Assembly: GCA_947589175.1 (NCBI GenBank)
Contig: CANPZR010000012.1
Coordinates: 1 to 22,730, forward strand
DNA from: an uncultured Lachnospiraceae bacterium
Lineage (GTDB): Bacteria; Bacillota; Clostridia; Lachnospirales; Lachnospiraceae
Direction: 5' to 3'
DNA: 22,730 nt
Shown: positions 5,926-13,396 of the stretch, in pieces
Layout of the letters: each line of letters opens with the position of its first letter
How positions within the stretch are numbered: the first letter of the stretch is position 1
The notes under the pieces: generated by a model
Told to the model about the DNA's origin: nothing
The model's input: only the letters and a program-made list of their open reading frames with translations
Databases searched by the model: none
Made by a program: the position numbers and the translations under genes

Positions 5926-7120
5926 CCAGCGCCTTTTTCGTATTCTCCGCGGAGCCGAACGCCGTGAGTCTGAAATACCCCTCGCCGCTTGGCCCGAATC
6001 CGGAGCCCGGCGTGCCGACCACGTTGGCCTTCTCTAACAGATTGTCAAAGAAATCCCACGACTTCATGCCGTCCGGCGTCTGAAGCCAGATATAGGGCGC
6101 ATTGATGCCGCCGAACACGGTGTAGCCCATGCCCTGCAGTCCTTCCCGGATCACCTTCGCGTTATTCATATAGTAAGCAATCTGCTCTTTCGTCTGCGCC
6201 TTGCCCGCCTCGCTGTAAACGGCCTCGCCGGCCCTCTGAATGATGTAAGGCGCGCCGTTGAACTTCGTGCCGTGGCGTCTCGCCCACAGGCTGTTGAGGG
6301 AGACGTCCCCGCTCTTTAACTCCTTCGGAATCACCGTGAATCCCAGACGGGTCCCCGTGAATCCCGCGTTTTTGGAAAAGCTCCTCATCTCGATGGCGCA
6401 GGTCTTTGCGTTGTCGCACTCGTAAATGCTGTGCGGCACGTCCGCCTCGGAGATGTACGCCTCATATGCCGCGTCGTAAATAATCACGGCCTTTTTTTCA
6501 TTGGCATAATCCACCCACTTCTGCAGCTGGTCTTTGTTCAGCGTCGTTCCGGTGGGGTTGTTCGGACAGCAGATGTAAATGATATCCGGCGTCCGCTCCG
6601 GCAGCGCGGGCACAAAGTCATTTTCCGCCGTGCAGGGCATGTAGACGACATTCGACCAGCACTCCTTGTCCTTTAAGTAATCCCCGGTCTTTCCCGACAT
6701 GGCGTTGCTGTCCACATAGACCGGATAGACCGGATCGGTGACAGCAATCACATTGTCCTGGGAAAATATATCGACAATATTGCCGGAATCGCTCTTCGCG
6801 CCATCGCTGACAAATACCTCGTCCAGCGCGATCTCCACGCCTCTCGCCTTGTAGTCGTCCTCTACAATGGCGCTGCGCAGAAATTCATAGCCCAGATCCG
6901 GCGCGTAGCCATGAAATGTCTCGGCGCGGCTCATCTCGTCCACCGCCTTGTGCAGCGCGTCGATCACGGCGGGGGCGAGGGGCTGGGTCACGTCCCCGAT
7001 TCCTAAGCTGATCACGTCCTTGTCCGGATTCGCCTCCTTAAATGCCGCTACCTTTTTGGCAATCGTGGAAAATAAATAGCTGCCCGGTAATTTTAAATAA
7101 TTGTCATTGATTTTAAACAT
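5906..7120 (-). CDS. dapL: LL-diaminopimelate aminotransferase
   Basis: A 404-residue PLP enzyme that converts tetrahydrodipicolinate directly to LL-diaminopimelate using glutamate, the one-step route to lysine and cell-wall diaminopimelate. It is a class I/II fold aminotransferase. The PLP lysine is Lys250 in SFSKNAGFTGTRLG. Asn188 in CCPNNPTGT and D216-A-A-Y219 contact the cofactor, and the N-terminal LPGSYLFSTI and LGIGDVTQPL segments are typical of DapL. Length is normal for the family (about 400-410). An AGGAGG site lies 9 nt before the ATG; a nearer ATG in the ribosome-site region leads to an early stop. It is a single-gene unit with its own promoter. Confidence 0.96.
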   Translation of the reverse strand: MFKINDNYLKLPGSYLFSTIAKKVAAFKEANPDKDVISLGIGDVTQPLAPAVIDALHKAVDEMSRAETFHGYAPDLGYEFLRSAIVEDDYKARGVEIALDEVFVSDGAKSDSGNIVDIFSQDNVIAVTDPVYPVYVDSNAMSGKTGDYLKDKECWSNVVYMPCTAENDFVPALPERTPDIIYICCPNNPTGTTLNKDQLQKWVDYANEKKAVIIYDAAYEAYISEADVPHSIYECDNAKTCAIEMRSFSKNAGFTGTRLGFTVIPKELKSGDVSLNSLWARRHGTKFNGAPYIIQRAGEAVYSEAGKAQTKEQIAYYMNNAKVIREGLQGMGYTVFGGINAPYIWLQTPDGMKSWDFFDNLLEKANVVGTPGSGFGPSGEGYFRLTAFGSAENTKKALERIKNL

Positions 7121-7173
7121 ATGTCATATCCTCCTGAAAATAAACTGTAAATAAATCTCAGATACCACTGCTC

Positions 7174-7202
7174 ATTTTACACGAAAAAGAAATTCATTGC
7201 AA
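7174..7202 (-). promoter_or_regulatory. promoter of dapL
   Basis: On the minus strand TTGCAA (7202-7197) and TAAAAT (7179-7174) are 17 nt apart, about 54 nt upstream of the dapL start and just beyond the terminator of the previous gene. No lysine riboswitch fits in the short leader. Confidence 0.7.
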
Positions 7203-7212
7203 TACTTTATAA

Positions 7213-7243
7213 CAGAAAAACAGCCGCCGGAAAATCCGGCGGC
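7213..7243 (-). terminator. strong rho-independent terminator
   Basis: On the minus strand a perfect 9-bp stem GCCGCCGGA/TCCGGCGGC with a 3-nt loop is followed by TGTTTTTCTG. It starts 23 nt after the stop of the AT-hook protein gene and separates that gene from dapL. Confidence 0.9.
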
Positions 7244-7265
7244 CGCCTTACATCCAAAAAACTAA

Positions 7266-7853
7266 TTACAGGTCAACAGCGCCTGTGGAACCATTCTTCA
7301 GTCCCTCGTTAATTACAAAATATGCTTTTCCGTCCTCCGGCTTAACATAGAGCTTAACTCTCTTGATAGCAGTAGCCTTCTTGCCCTCTGCCTCCCAGAT
7401 GTCTACGACCTTCTTCATCATGTCAGCCTCGGAATACTCGCTGCCGGCAAACTGTACAAATACATCCGCCTTGACGTCGATCGCAGGCTTCTTGGCAGGT
7501 CTGCCCGGCTTCTTAGCAGCCTCTGTCTTCTTAGGACGACCCGGCTTCCTGGCGGCAGGCTCAGCCTTCTTAGCGGCCTCTGTCTTCTTGGGACGGCCCG
7601 GCTTCCTGGCGGCAGGCTTCTTCTCTGCCTTAGCATCATCAGCCTTGGCCGACTCGGCCTTTTTCTCTGCAGCCGGCTTTTTCTCCTCAGCCTTCTTTTC
7701 CTCGGTTTTTTTCTCTTCTGCCTTCTCAGCTGCAGCAGTTGTTTTTGCATCCGCCTTAACGGATTCTGCCTTTTTGATTTCTGTATCAACCTTTACCGTT
7801 TCCTGCGCCGGTGTCTTTTCCGGCTGTGTTGTTTTGCTATTTGTCTTAGCCAT
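7266..7853 (-). CDS. AT-hook, Lys/Ala-rich protein with DUF6465-like C-terminus
   Basis: A 195-residue protein. Residues 1-80 are a low-complexity Lys/Ala/Glu tail like those of bacterial histone-H1-like proteins. Three AT-hook cores follow (GRP at 86-88, 105-107 and 117-119, in KPGRPKK or KPGRPAK context). A compact C-terminal domain (about 126-187, IDVKADVFVQFAGSEYSEADMM...) resembles the DUF6465 domain found in Clostridia. AT-hooks bind the minor groove of AT-rich DNA, so a nucleoid or gene-regulatory role is likely, but the partner and exact job are unknown. An extra 17 residues are readable upstream, but GGAGG lies 5 nt before the ATG at 7853, which is taken as the start. The gene is monocistronic and divergent from a very acidic membrane protein. 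Confidence 0.85.
   Translation of the reverse strand: MAKTNSKTTQPEKTPAQETVKVDTEIKKAESVKADAKTTAAAEKAEEKKTEEKKAEEKKPAAEKKAESAKADDAKAEKKPAARKPGRPKKTEAAKKAEPAARKPGRPKKTEAAKKPGRPAKKPAIDVKADVFVQFAGSEYSEADMMKKVVDIWEAEGKKATAIKRVKLYVKPEDGKAYFVINEGLKNGSTGAVDL
7511..7624 (-). repeat. 57-bp coding tandem repeat (19-residue AT-hook unit)
   Basis: Two near-identical 57-bp units, beginning about 7511 and 7568, encode KPGRPKKTEAAKK plus a linker. Only a few silent-looking differences separate them, indicating recent duplication within the AT-hook protein gene. Confidence 0.75.
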
Positions 7854-7895
7854 AATAACCTCCATCTCTGTGAGCAACCTTTGTTTTTCAAAAAA

Positions 7896-7924
7896 ATTAT
7901 ACACCTTTTAATTTTTTTTTACAA
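7896..7924 (-). promoter_or_regulatory. promoter of the AT-hook protein gene
   Basis: TTGTAA (7924-7919) and a perfect TATAAT (7901-7896) are 17 nt apart on the minus strand, 42 nt before the start at 7853. The spacer is an A-tract, an AT-rich target of the kind the encoded protein itself could bind, so autoregulation is possible (inference). Confidence 0.75.
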
Positions 7925-7987
7925 TAATTAATTTCACAAAATTTTAGGTTTCTTTAAAAATATTATAGACACTTTTACCAAAAGTTC

Positions 7988-8016
7988 TTTACTTTTCCTC
8001 TGCTATCCCTTAAAAT
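7988..8016 (+). promoter_or_regulatory. promoter of the acidic membrane protein
   Basis: TTTACT (7988-7993) and TAAAAT (8011-8016) are 17 nt apart, about 58 nt before the ATG at 8074. The -10 box is the loop of a perfect 7-bp inverted repeat. Confidence 0.6.
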
Positions 8017-8023
8017 AGGGATA
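8004..8023. promoter_or_regulatory. perfect inverted repeat around a -10 box
   Basis: TATCCCT (8004-8010) and AGGGATA (8017-8023) are exact inverted copies flanking TAAAAT. The placement suggests a repressor operator over the promoter of the acidic protein gene. A hairpin in the transcript is less likely, because it would sit before the transcription start. Confidence 0.5.
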
Positions 8024-8073
8024 TAAAAACTGTATGGCAATGCTATACGGATCAGAAAGGATGGATATATACA

Positions 8074-8412
8074 ATGAAAAAATTTCTTAAATTTCTTCTG
8101 GGACTGACTGCTACAGTCGCCGCTGTGGGCGGAATTTTATATTTCCTGAAAAATATTCTCATGAAGGATTATCTGGACGACTACGATGATGATGATTTTG
8201 ACAACGATCTTTATGAGGAAGACGACGACAGGGATTATGTCACCATCAAGCCGGACGCAGCCGCAGAGGAAAAGAAAGAGACTGAAGAGGAAGACGGAAT
8301 CGACGAGGACACAGAAGACGATGAAATTGACGACGAAGAGGAAGATGACGAGGAAGAAGAACTGGATGATCTGGATGACCTGATTCCGGATAAGGACGAC
8401 GATGAATTTTAA
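8074..8412 (+). CDS. membrane-anchored, highly acidic small protein
   Basis: A 112-residue protein. It has a basic start (MKKFLKF), one hydrophobic segment (about residues 7-26) and then a tail almost entirely of Asp and Glu (for example DDYDDDDFDNDLYEEDDD), ending DKDDDEF. A GGATGG ribosome site lies near the ATG, and a bidirectional terminator follows. With a single N-terminal helix and no cleavage motif it is probably anchored in the membrane. No family was recognised. The strongly negative tail could bind cations or basic partners. The divergent neighbour is strongly positive, which is suggestive but unproven. Confidence 0.75.
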   Translation: MKKFLKFLLGLTATVAAVGGILYFLKNILMKDYLDDYDDDDFDNDLYEEDDDRDYVTIKPDAAAEEKKETEEEDGIDEDTEDDEIDDEEEDDEEEELDDLDDLIPDKDDDEF

Positions 8413-8420
8413 ATAATTTC

Positions 8421-8457
8421 AAAAAAGCAGCATCGAAAATTCCGACGCTGCTTTTTT
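8421..8457. terminator. bidirectional rho-independent terminator
   Basis: AAAAAAGCAGC (8421-8431) pairs with GCTGCTTTTTT (8447-8457), with further pairs inside after one mismatch. T runs occur on both strands, so it can end both the acidic protein gene (+) and the convergent pfkA/dnaE transcript (-). Confidence 0.9.
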
Positions 8458-8506
8458 ATTTTATGTATTGATTTTATCAATTGCTTAAGCTTATGAACCC
8501 GATTGC

Positions 8507-9481
8507 TTAACGGGAAAGCCTTCTCGTCATGCTGTAGAGATATTCGTCGATATCCTTGGTCATATTCAGCGCCTCGTCGATGTCGAAGTCGCACAGGCCG
8601 CCGTTCTGATAAGCTACGACGCGGTTCGTCTTTCCCTCGATCAGAAGGTCTACGGCGCGGGCCCCCATAGCCGACGCGTACACGCGGTCGCGGCAGGTGG
8701 GGTTGCCGCCTCGCTGGATGTGGCCGATGACGGTCGCTCTCGTCTCGATGCCGGTTGCCGCCTCGATCTTCTTCGCCAGCTCGTGGGAGTTTCCGATTCC
8801 CTCGGCATTTACCACGATGTGATGCTTCTTTCCCTTTCTTCTCTTGGCGAGAATCTTATCGATAATCTCCTGTTCGTCATTGTCATACCGCTCCGGGATC
8901 ATGACGTACTCGGAACCATTGGAAATGCCGCACCATAGCGCGATATGTCCGGCCGTCCGGCCCATCACCTCAATAATGCTGCACCGCTCGTGGGACGCGG
9001 ATGTATCGCGCACCTTGTCAATCGCCTCCATCGCCGTGTTGCAGGCTGTATCAAAGCCGATGGTGTACTCGGTGCATGCGATGTCCAGATCGATGGTTCC
9101 CGGAATGCCGATGGTGTTGATTCCGTTTTCCGAGAGCTTCTGCGCTCCTCTGAACGACCCGTCGCCGCCGATCACGACAACGCCGTCGATGCCGTGCTTG
9201 CGGCAGATATCCGCCGCCTTCTTCTGGCCCTCCGGCGTGCGCATCTCGTCACAGCGGGACGTGAACAGGATCGTGCCGCCCTTCTGTACAATATCTGTAA
9301 CACTCATCGTGTACATGTCCATAATATCTTCTTCCAAAAGGCCCGCATAGCCTCTGCGGATTCCTTTTACCTTCAGCCCGCTGGAAAGTCCCGCGCGGAC
9401 AACGGCGCGGATTGCCGCATTCATTCCCGGGGCGTCTCCGCCGCTTGTCAGTACTCCGATTGTCTCAATATCTTTTGCCAT
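8507..9481 (-). CDS. pfkA: ATP-dependent 6-phosphofructokinase
   Basis: A 324-residue enzyme that phosphorylates fructose 6-phosphate at C1, the committed step of glycolysis. Motifs in order are LTSGGDAPGMNAAIRA (11-26), ATP-site GGDGSFRG (105-112), catalytic GTIDLD (128-133, base Asp131), the DTSASHERCSIIEVMGRTAG block, and RGGNPTCRDRV near the C-terminus. The Gly in GGDGS fits ATP rather than pyrophosphate use. The catalytic motif reads TIDLD where E. coli PfkA has TIDND. GAGGAGA lies just before the ATG. It is 45 nt downstream of dnaE and probably co-transcribed with it, ending at the bidirectional terminator. No pyruvate kinase gene follows. Confidence 0.95.
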   Translation of the reverse strand: MAKDIETIGVLTSGGDAPGMNAAIRAVVRAGLSSGLKVKGIRRGYAGLLEEDIMDMYTMSVTDIVQKGGTILFTSRCDEMRTPEGQKKAADICRKHGIDGVVVIGGDGSFRGAQKLSENGINTIGIPGTIDLDIACTEYTIGFDTACNTAMEAIDKVRDTSASHERCSIIEVMGRTAGHIALWCGISNGSEYVMIPERYDNDEQEIIDKILAKRRKGKKHHIVVNAEGIGNSHELAKKIEAATGIETRATVIGHIQRGGNPTCRDRVYASAMGARAVDLLIEGKTNRVVAYQNGGLCDFDIDEALNMTKDIDEYLYSMTRRLSR

Positions 9482-9526
9482 TTTCTCTCCTCACTTTCTG
9501 CAGGTCACATATCGAGTATTATTTTA

Positions 9527-12500
9527 CTATGTCCTCCCAATTTTTTCAATACTCTTTTCCACAACTTTCACATTGTCTTTTCCCAGTCTCGCGTACAGCT
9601 TTTCCAAGAGTTCCGGGCACACTTCCACGGAACGGCTGTTGGGAAGGCGTTTTCTCGCCCTCTCCCCGGACAAGTAAATATTGACGCCGTCCCGGCCGTC
9701 GTAACCCGCCAGCGTCTCGAACAGCCACGGCTCAATCTCCTGGTACTCCGCCCGCGTCCGAAGCTGAATCCACAGATCCTTGTCCAGCCCGTCAAAGGGA
9801 ATGACGGCGGAACAGATCAGCTTAGCCGGGCGGTCCTCCTCGACGGTCGCGCGTCCCCGGATAAATACCTTCCGGTCCTCCTCCAGAACCGTCCGATATT
9901 TTTCGTAATCTCTGGGAAATACAATGACCTCCACCGTTCCATAGAGATCCTCCAGCGTGACAAACGCCATCATGCCCGTGCGGACGGTCTTGACAGTCCG
10001 GTTTATTACCATGCCGCCGATCACCGCCGTCTCCTGATCCTTTACCCGGGGCTCGCTCTCGCCCTCCTCCGGCACAAAATCCACCGTGGTGCGGGTAATG
10101 TTTCTCTTTAAGAGATCCATGTATCCCTCCAGCGGGTGGCCGCTGATATAGACGCCCAAGACCTCTTTTTCCAGAGCCAGGATTGTCTCCTTTCCATATT
10201 CCCCCACATCCGGCATGACCACGTCTATCTCTTCCTGCTGCCCCTCGGGGGCGAAATCGAACAGAGACATCTGGCCGCTCATGGTGTTTCTGCGGTCCTG
10301 GGCCACGCCGTCGATTACGCTGATATAGACGTTCATCTTCTGCATTCTCGTGCCCGGCAGGCTGTCCAGGGCGCCGGATTTGATAAAGCTCTCCACGGTG
10401 CGCTTGTTGACGGCTTTGCTGGACAGCCGCATGCAGAGATCCTTGAGCGAGCGGAATTTCCCGCCCCGCTCCCGCTCGGCCACAATCTCCCGGATCATCG
10501 GCTTGCCGACGCCCTTTATGGCCGCGAGTCCATACCGTATATTGCCCTCGCAGGGCATAAAGCGACCTTCTCCCTCGTTGATGTCCGGCGGCAGGATCTC
10601 AATGCCCATCTTGCGGCAGTTCATGATATATTCCGTGATTTTTCCCGTGTGATCTATAAACGACGTCATGAGCGCCGCCATGAATTCCACCGGGTAGTGG
10701 CATTTCAAATAAGCCGTCTGATAGGACACCACCGCGTAGGCGGCGGCGTGGGATTTGTTAAAAGCATATTTCGCAAAATCCGTCATCTCGTCGAAAATCC
10801 TCCGGGCCACTTCTTCGGGAATCCCCCTCTTAACGCAGCCCTCCACGCCTTCCTCCTCGTTTCCGTAAATAAAATTATTTTTCTCTTTCTCCATGACGGA
10901 GGCCTTTTTCTTGGACATGGCGCGGCGCACCAGATCGCTCCGCCCGTAGCTGTATCCCGCCAGGTCCCGCACAATCTGCATGACCTGCTCCTGGTATACG
11001 ATGCACCCGTAGGTGGGCGCTAAAATCGGCTCGAGCTCCGGGCAGTCATAGGCAATGTGCTCCTGATCGTTTTTATTCTGAATATACCGCGGGATAAAAT
11101 CCATGGGCCCCGGCCGGTACAGGGAAATCCCCGCTATGATATCCTCCATGTTCCGGGGCTTGAGCTCCTTCATGAAGTTCTTCATGCCCGCGCTCTCGAG
11201 CTGGAACACGCCCTCCGTGTGCCCGGCGCCGATCATGTCATACACCTCTTTGTCGTTGTAGTCGATGTCGTGTATGTCAAATTTCCCGTTCACCGCGTCC
11301 TTGATCACCGTCAGGGTGCGCAGCCCCAGAAAATCCATTTTTAAGAGTCCGAGCTCCTCCAGCGTCACCATCGTGTACTGGGTCGTGATGGTGCCGTCCG
11401 CCGCCCGTGAGAGCGGCACAAATTCATCCACCGCCTTCGGGCTGATCACAATGCCCGCCGCGTGGACGGAGGTGTGCCTCGGAAGGCCCTCTAAGCGCAG
11501 GGACATATCGATGAGGCGCTTCGCCTGCTCATCCGTCTCCGCCATCTGCCGCAGCTCCGGATTCTTTTCCATCGCCTTCTGAATGGTAATCCCCAGCTCG
11601 TTGGGAATCGCCTTCGCCACGGAATCCACATAGGAATACGGCAGATCCAGCACCCGGCCCACGTCCCGGATCACCATGCGCGCCGACATGGTTCCGAATG
11701 TGATAATCTGCACCACATGACTCTCCCCGTATTTTTCCGTCACATAGTCAATGACCTCCTGCCGCCTCTCGTAGCAGAAATCCACGTCGATATCGGGCAT
11801 AGTGACGCGCTCCGGGTTGAGAAACCGCTCGAACAGCAGGCTGTACTCGATCGGATCTATGATATCGGTTATGTTGAGCGAGTACGCCACCAGGCTTCCC
11901 GCGGCGGAGCCGCGCCCCGGCCCCACCGGAATATCGTGGTCCTTGGCGTATTTTATAAAATCCCACACAATGAGAAAATAGTCCACAAATCCCATCGTGG
12001 AAATGGTCTCAAGCTCGTAGTCCAGCCGCTCCTTGAGCTCTCCCGCCCTCTCGCCGTAGCGCGCCGCGAGGCCCTTTTCGCACAGCTCCCGCAGATACGC
12101 CTCGGACGTGTAGCCCTCCGGCACGTCAAAATGCGGCAGCTTGTATTTTCCAAATTCTATCTCCACATGGCACCGGGAGGCGATTTTGTGGGTGTTCTCG
12201 ATGGCCTCGGGGGCGTAGGGAAAGAGTGTTTTCATCTCCTCCTCGGACTTTAGATAATACTGTCCGCCCTCGTAGCGCATCCGGTTCTCATCCGACACCT
12301 TTTTCCCGGTCTGGATACAGAGCAAAATATCGTGCGCCTCGGCGTCGTCGTCATAGATGTAGTGCACGTCGTTGGTGGCGACCAGCTCGATGCCGAGCTC
12401 CCGGTTCATCCGGACCAGTCCCTGGTTCACGATTTTCTGCTCCGGGATGCCGTGGTCCTGTAACTCCAGGAAAAAGTTCCCGCTCCCGAATATGTCCTGG

Positions 12501-12988
12501 AGCTTTAATGCCTCCTCCTTGGCCTCCTCATACAGCCCCCGCCGCAGAAAAGAGGGCACCGCTCCCGCCAGACAGGCGCTCAGCGCGATGATCCCCTCGT
12601 GGTACTCCCGCAGCACATCGTAGTCCACGCGCGGACGGTAATAAAATCCTTCGGTAAAACCCCTGGAGACGATCTTGGTCAGATTGGCGTAGCCCGTATC
12701 ATTTTCCGCCAGAAGCACCAGATGGTGGTAGCGGCTCTCGTTGTCCCCGCCGGATTCCCTGTCAAAGCGGGAGCCTGGCGCCACATAGACCTCGCACCCG
12801 ATGACCGGGTTGACGCCGACCTCTTTTGCCGCCCGGTAAAAATCGATCACCCCGTACATCACGCCGTGATCGGTAATGGCAATGCTGTCCATCCCGAGAT
12901 TCTTCGCCTGCCCGACCAGCTCCCGGATCTTGCTGGAACCATCTAACAGGCTGTACTCCGTATGGACGTGCAGATGTGTAAACGCCAT
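9527..12988 (-). CDS. dnaE: DNA polymerase III alpha subunit (DnaE type)
   Basis: A 1153-residue replicative polymerase. The N-terminal PHP domain begins HLHVHTEYSLLDG and keeps its metal-site motifs (ITDHGVMYG, ELQDHGI, ATNDVHY). The palm carries the catalytic triad in PDIDVDF (Asp399-401-403 region) and KMDFLGL (Asp551). Fingers, the helix-hairpin-helix region and a C-terminal OB-fold (ETAVIGGMVINRTVKTVRTGMMAFVTLEDLYG) follow. Length fits DnaE and not PolC, as there is no inserted 3'-5' exonuclease. A longer reading to 13099 exists, but it runs through a terminator. Tandem GGAGG sites lie directly before the ATG at 12988. pfkA follows after 45 nt. Confidence 0.96.
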   Translation of the reverse strand: MAFTHLHVHTEYSLLDGSSKIRELVGQAKNLGMDSIAITDHGVMYGVIDFYRAAKEVGVNPVIGCEVYVAPGSRFDRESGGDNESRYHHLVLLAENDTGYANLTKIVSRGFTEGFYYRPRVDYDVLREYHEGIIALSACLAGAVPSFLRRGLYEEAKEEALKLQDIFGSGNFFLELQDHGIPEQKIVNQGLVRMNRELGIELVATNDVHYIYDDDAEAHDILLCIQTGKKVSDENRMRYEGGQYYLKSEEEMKTLFPYAPEAIENTHKIASRCHVEIEFGKYKLPHFDVPEGYTSEAYLRELCEKGLAARYGERAGELKERLDYELETISTMGFVDYFLIVWDFIKYAKDHDIPVGPGRGSAAGSLVAYSLNITDIIDPIEYSLLFERFLNPERVTMPDIDVDFCYERRQEVIDYVTEKYGESHVVQIITFGTMSARMVIRDVGRVLDLPYSYVDSVAKAIPNELGITIQKAMEKNPELRQMAETDEQAKRLIDMSLRLEGLPRHTSVHAAGIVISPKAVDEFVPLSRAADGTITTQYTMVTLEELGLLKMDFLGLRTLTVIKDAVNGKFDIHDIDYNDKEVYDMIGAGHTEGVFQLESAGMKNFMKELKPRNMEDIIAGISLYRPGPMDFIPRYIQNKNDQEHIAYDCPELEPILAPTYGCIVYQEQVMQIVRDLAGYSYGRSDLVRRAMSKKKASVMEKEKNNFIYGNEEEGVEGCVKRGIPEEVARRIFDEMTDFAKYAFNKSHAAAYAVVSYQTAYLKCHYPVEFMAALMTSFIDHTGKITEYIMNCRKMGIEILPPDINEGEGRFMPCEGNIRYGLAAIKGVGKPMIREIVAERERGGKFRSLKDLCMRLSSKAVNKRTVESFIKSGALDSLPGTRMQKMNVYISVIDGVAQDRRNTMSGQMSLFDFAPEGQQEEIDVVMPDVGEYGKETILALEKEVLGVYISGHPLEGYMDLLKRNITRTTVDFVPEEGESEPRVKDQETAVIGGMVINRTVKTVRTGMMAFVTLEDLYGTVEVIVFPRDYEKYRTVLEEDRKVFIRGRATVEEDRPAKLICSAVIPFDGLDKDLWIQLRTRAEYQEIEPWLFETLAGYDGRDGVNIYLSGERARKRLPNSRSVEVCPELLEKLYARLGKDNVKVVEKSIEKIGRT

Positions 12989-12990
12989 AT

Positions 12991-13002
12991 CCTCCTCCTC
13001 CT
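12991..13002 (-). promoter_or_regulatory. repeated Shine-Dalgarno that sets the dnaE start
   Basis: AAGGAGGAGGAGG on the minus strand, with copies of GGAGG 2, 5 and 8 nt before the ATG at 12988. It confirms the shorter reading of dnaE, whose protein then starts MAFTHLHVHTEY as usual in the family. Confidence 0.8.
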
Positions 13003-13055
13003 TCTTTGCATAAGGCAATTCCGCTCCGCACAGGCAGGTATTTTCCATCAAACGA

Positions 13056-13100
13056 TAAAAATGCCGCACCCGCCGGCTTCTTCGTCGGCTGTGCAGCATT
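13056..13100 (-). terminator. rho-independent terminator after the hprK-crh operon
   Basis: On the minus strand AATGCTGCAC-AGCCG pairs with CGGCGGGTGCGGCATT (one bulge and few mismatches), followed by TTTTTAT. It lies 44 nt after the HPr-like stop and before dnaE, splitting the long leftward gene run into two units. No clear promoter was seen between it and dnaE, so partial read-through or a weak promoter must supply dnaE. Confidence 0.8.
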
Positions 13101-13144
13101 CCGCCTGTCCTCTGACATAGTCAGGATCCAAGAGTAATCTTGAT

Positions 13145-13396
13145 TTAGTTACCTGTCAGGTACTCCTCGATGTTCTTCATGGCTACATCTTCATCTTCGC
13201 CGTCCACGGTAATCTCCAGCTGCTGTCCCGACGCCAGCCCTAACGTCATCATGCCCATAATGCTCTTGGCATTGACCATCTTGCTGCCCTGTCCGATGTT
13301 TACGCTGCTCTTGTACCTGCTGGCCACCTGCACTAGCATGGCGATGGGGCCTGCGCCTTCATTTTTCACACTAACGTCAATATTCTTTCTAATCAT
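13145..13396 (-). CDS. Crh-like HPr paralogue lacking the PTS histidine
   Basis: An 83-residue HPr-fold protein (start MIRKNIDVSV). Aligned with HPr, the active-site segment IHARP reads EGAGP: His15 becomes Gly14 and Arg17 becomes Gly16, so it cannot carry the EI-derived phosphate. The regulatory site is intact as VNAKSIMGMMTLG, with Ser45 matching HPr Ser46, the target of HPr kinase. B. subtilis Crh shows the same pattern (no His15, Ser46 kept) and is also encoded after whiA. HprK is encoded at the head of this operon. The start ATG overlaps the whiA stop by 8 nt. A longer reading to 13441 lies inside whiA and is unlikely. A role in catabolite control is inference. Confidence 0.85.
   Translation of the reverse strand: MIRKNIDVSVKNEGAGPIAMLVQVASRYKSSVNIGQGSKMVNAKSIMGMMTLGLASGQQLEITVDGEDEDVAMKNIEEYLTGN

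Noticed and set aside
7121..7212. lysine riboswitch in front of dapL
   Set aside because: The leader after the predicted promoter is only about 50 nt, too short for the lysine aptamer, and no characteristic helices were seen.
8945..10111. 388-codon open frame on the plus strand opposite pfkA and dnaE
   Set aside because: It runs across two well-supported genes, has no ribosome site or recognisable motif, and shows low-complexity His/Arg composition. The plus-strand frames at 10136-11023, 11717-12253, 15335-16081 and 21501-22343 are the same kind of shadow.
12989..13099. 37-residue N-terminal extension of dnaE
   Set aside because: It passes through a rho-independent terminator and a strong ribosome site. 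The shorter protein begins exactly as DnaE family members do.
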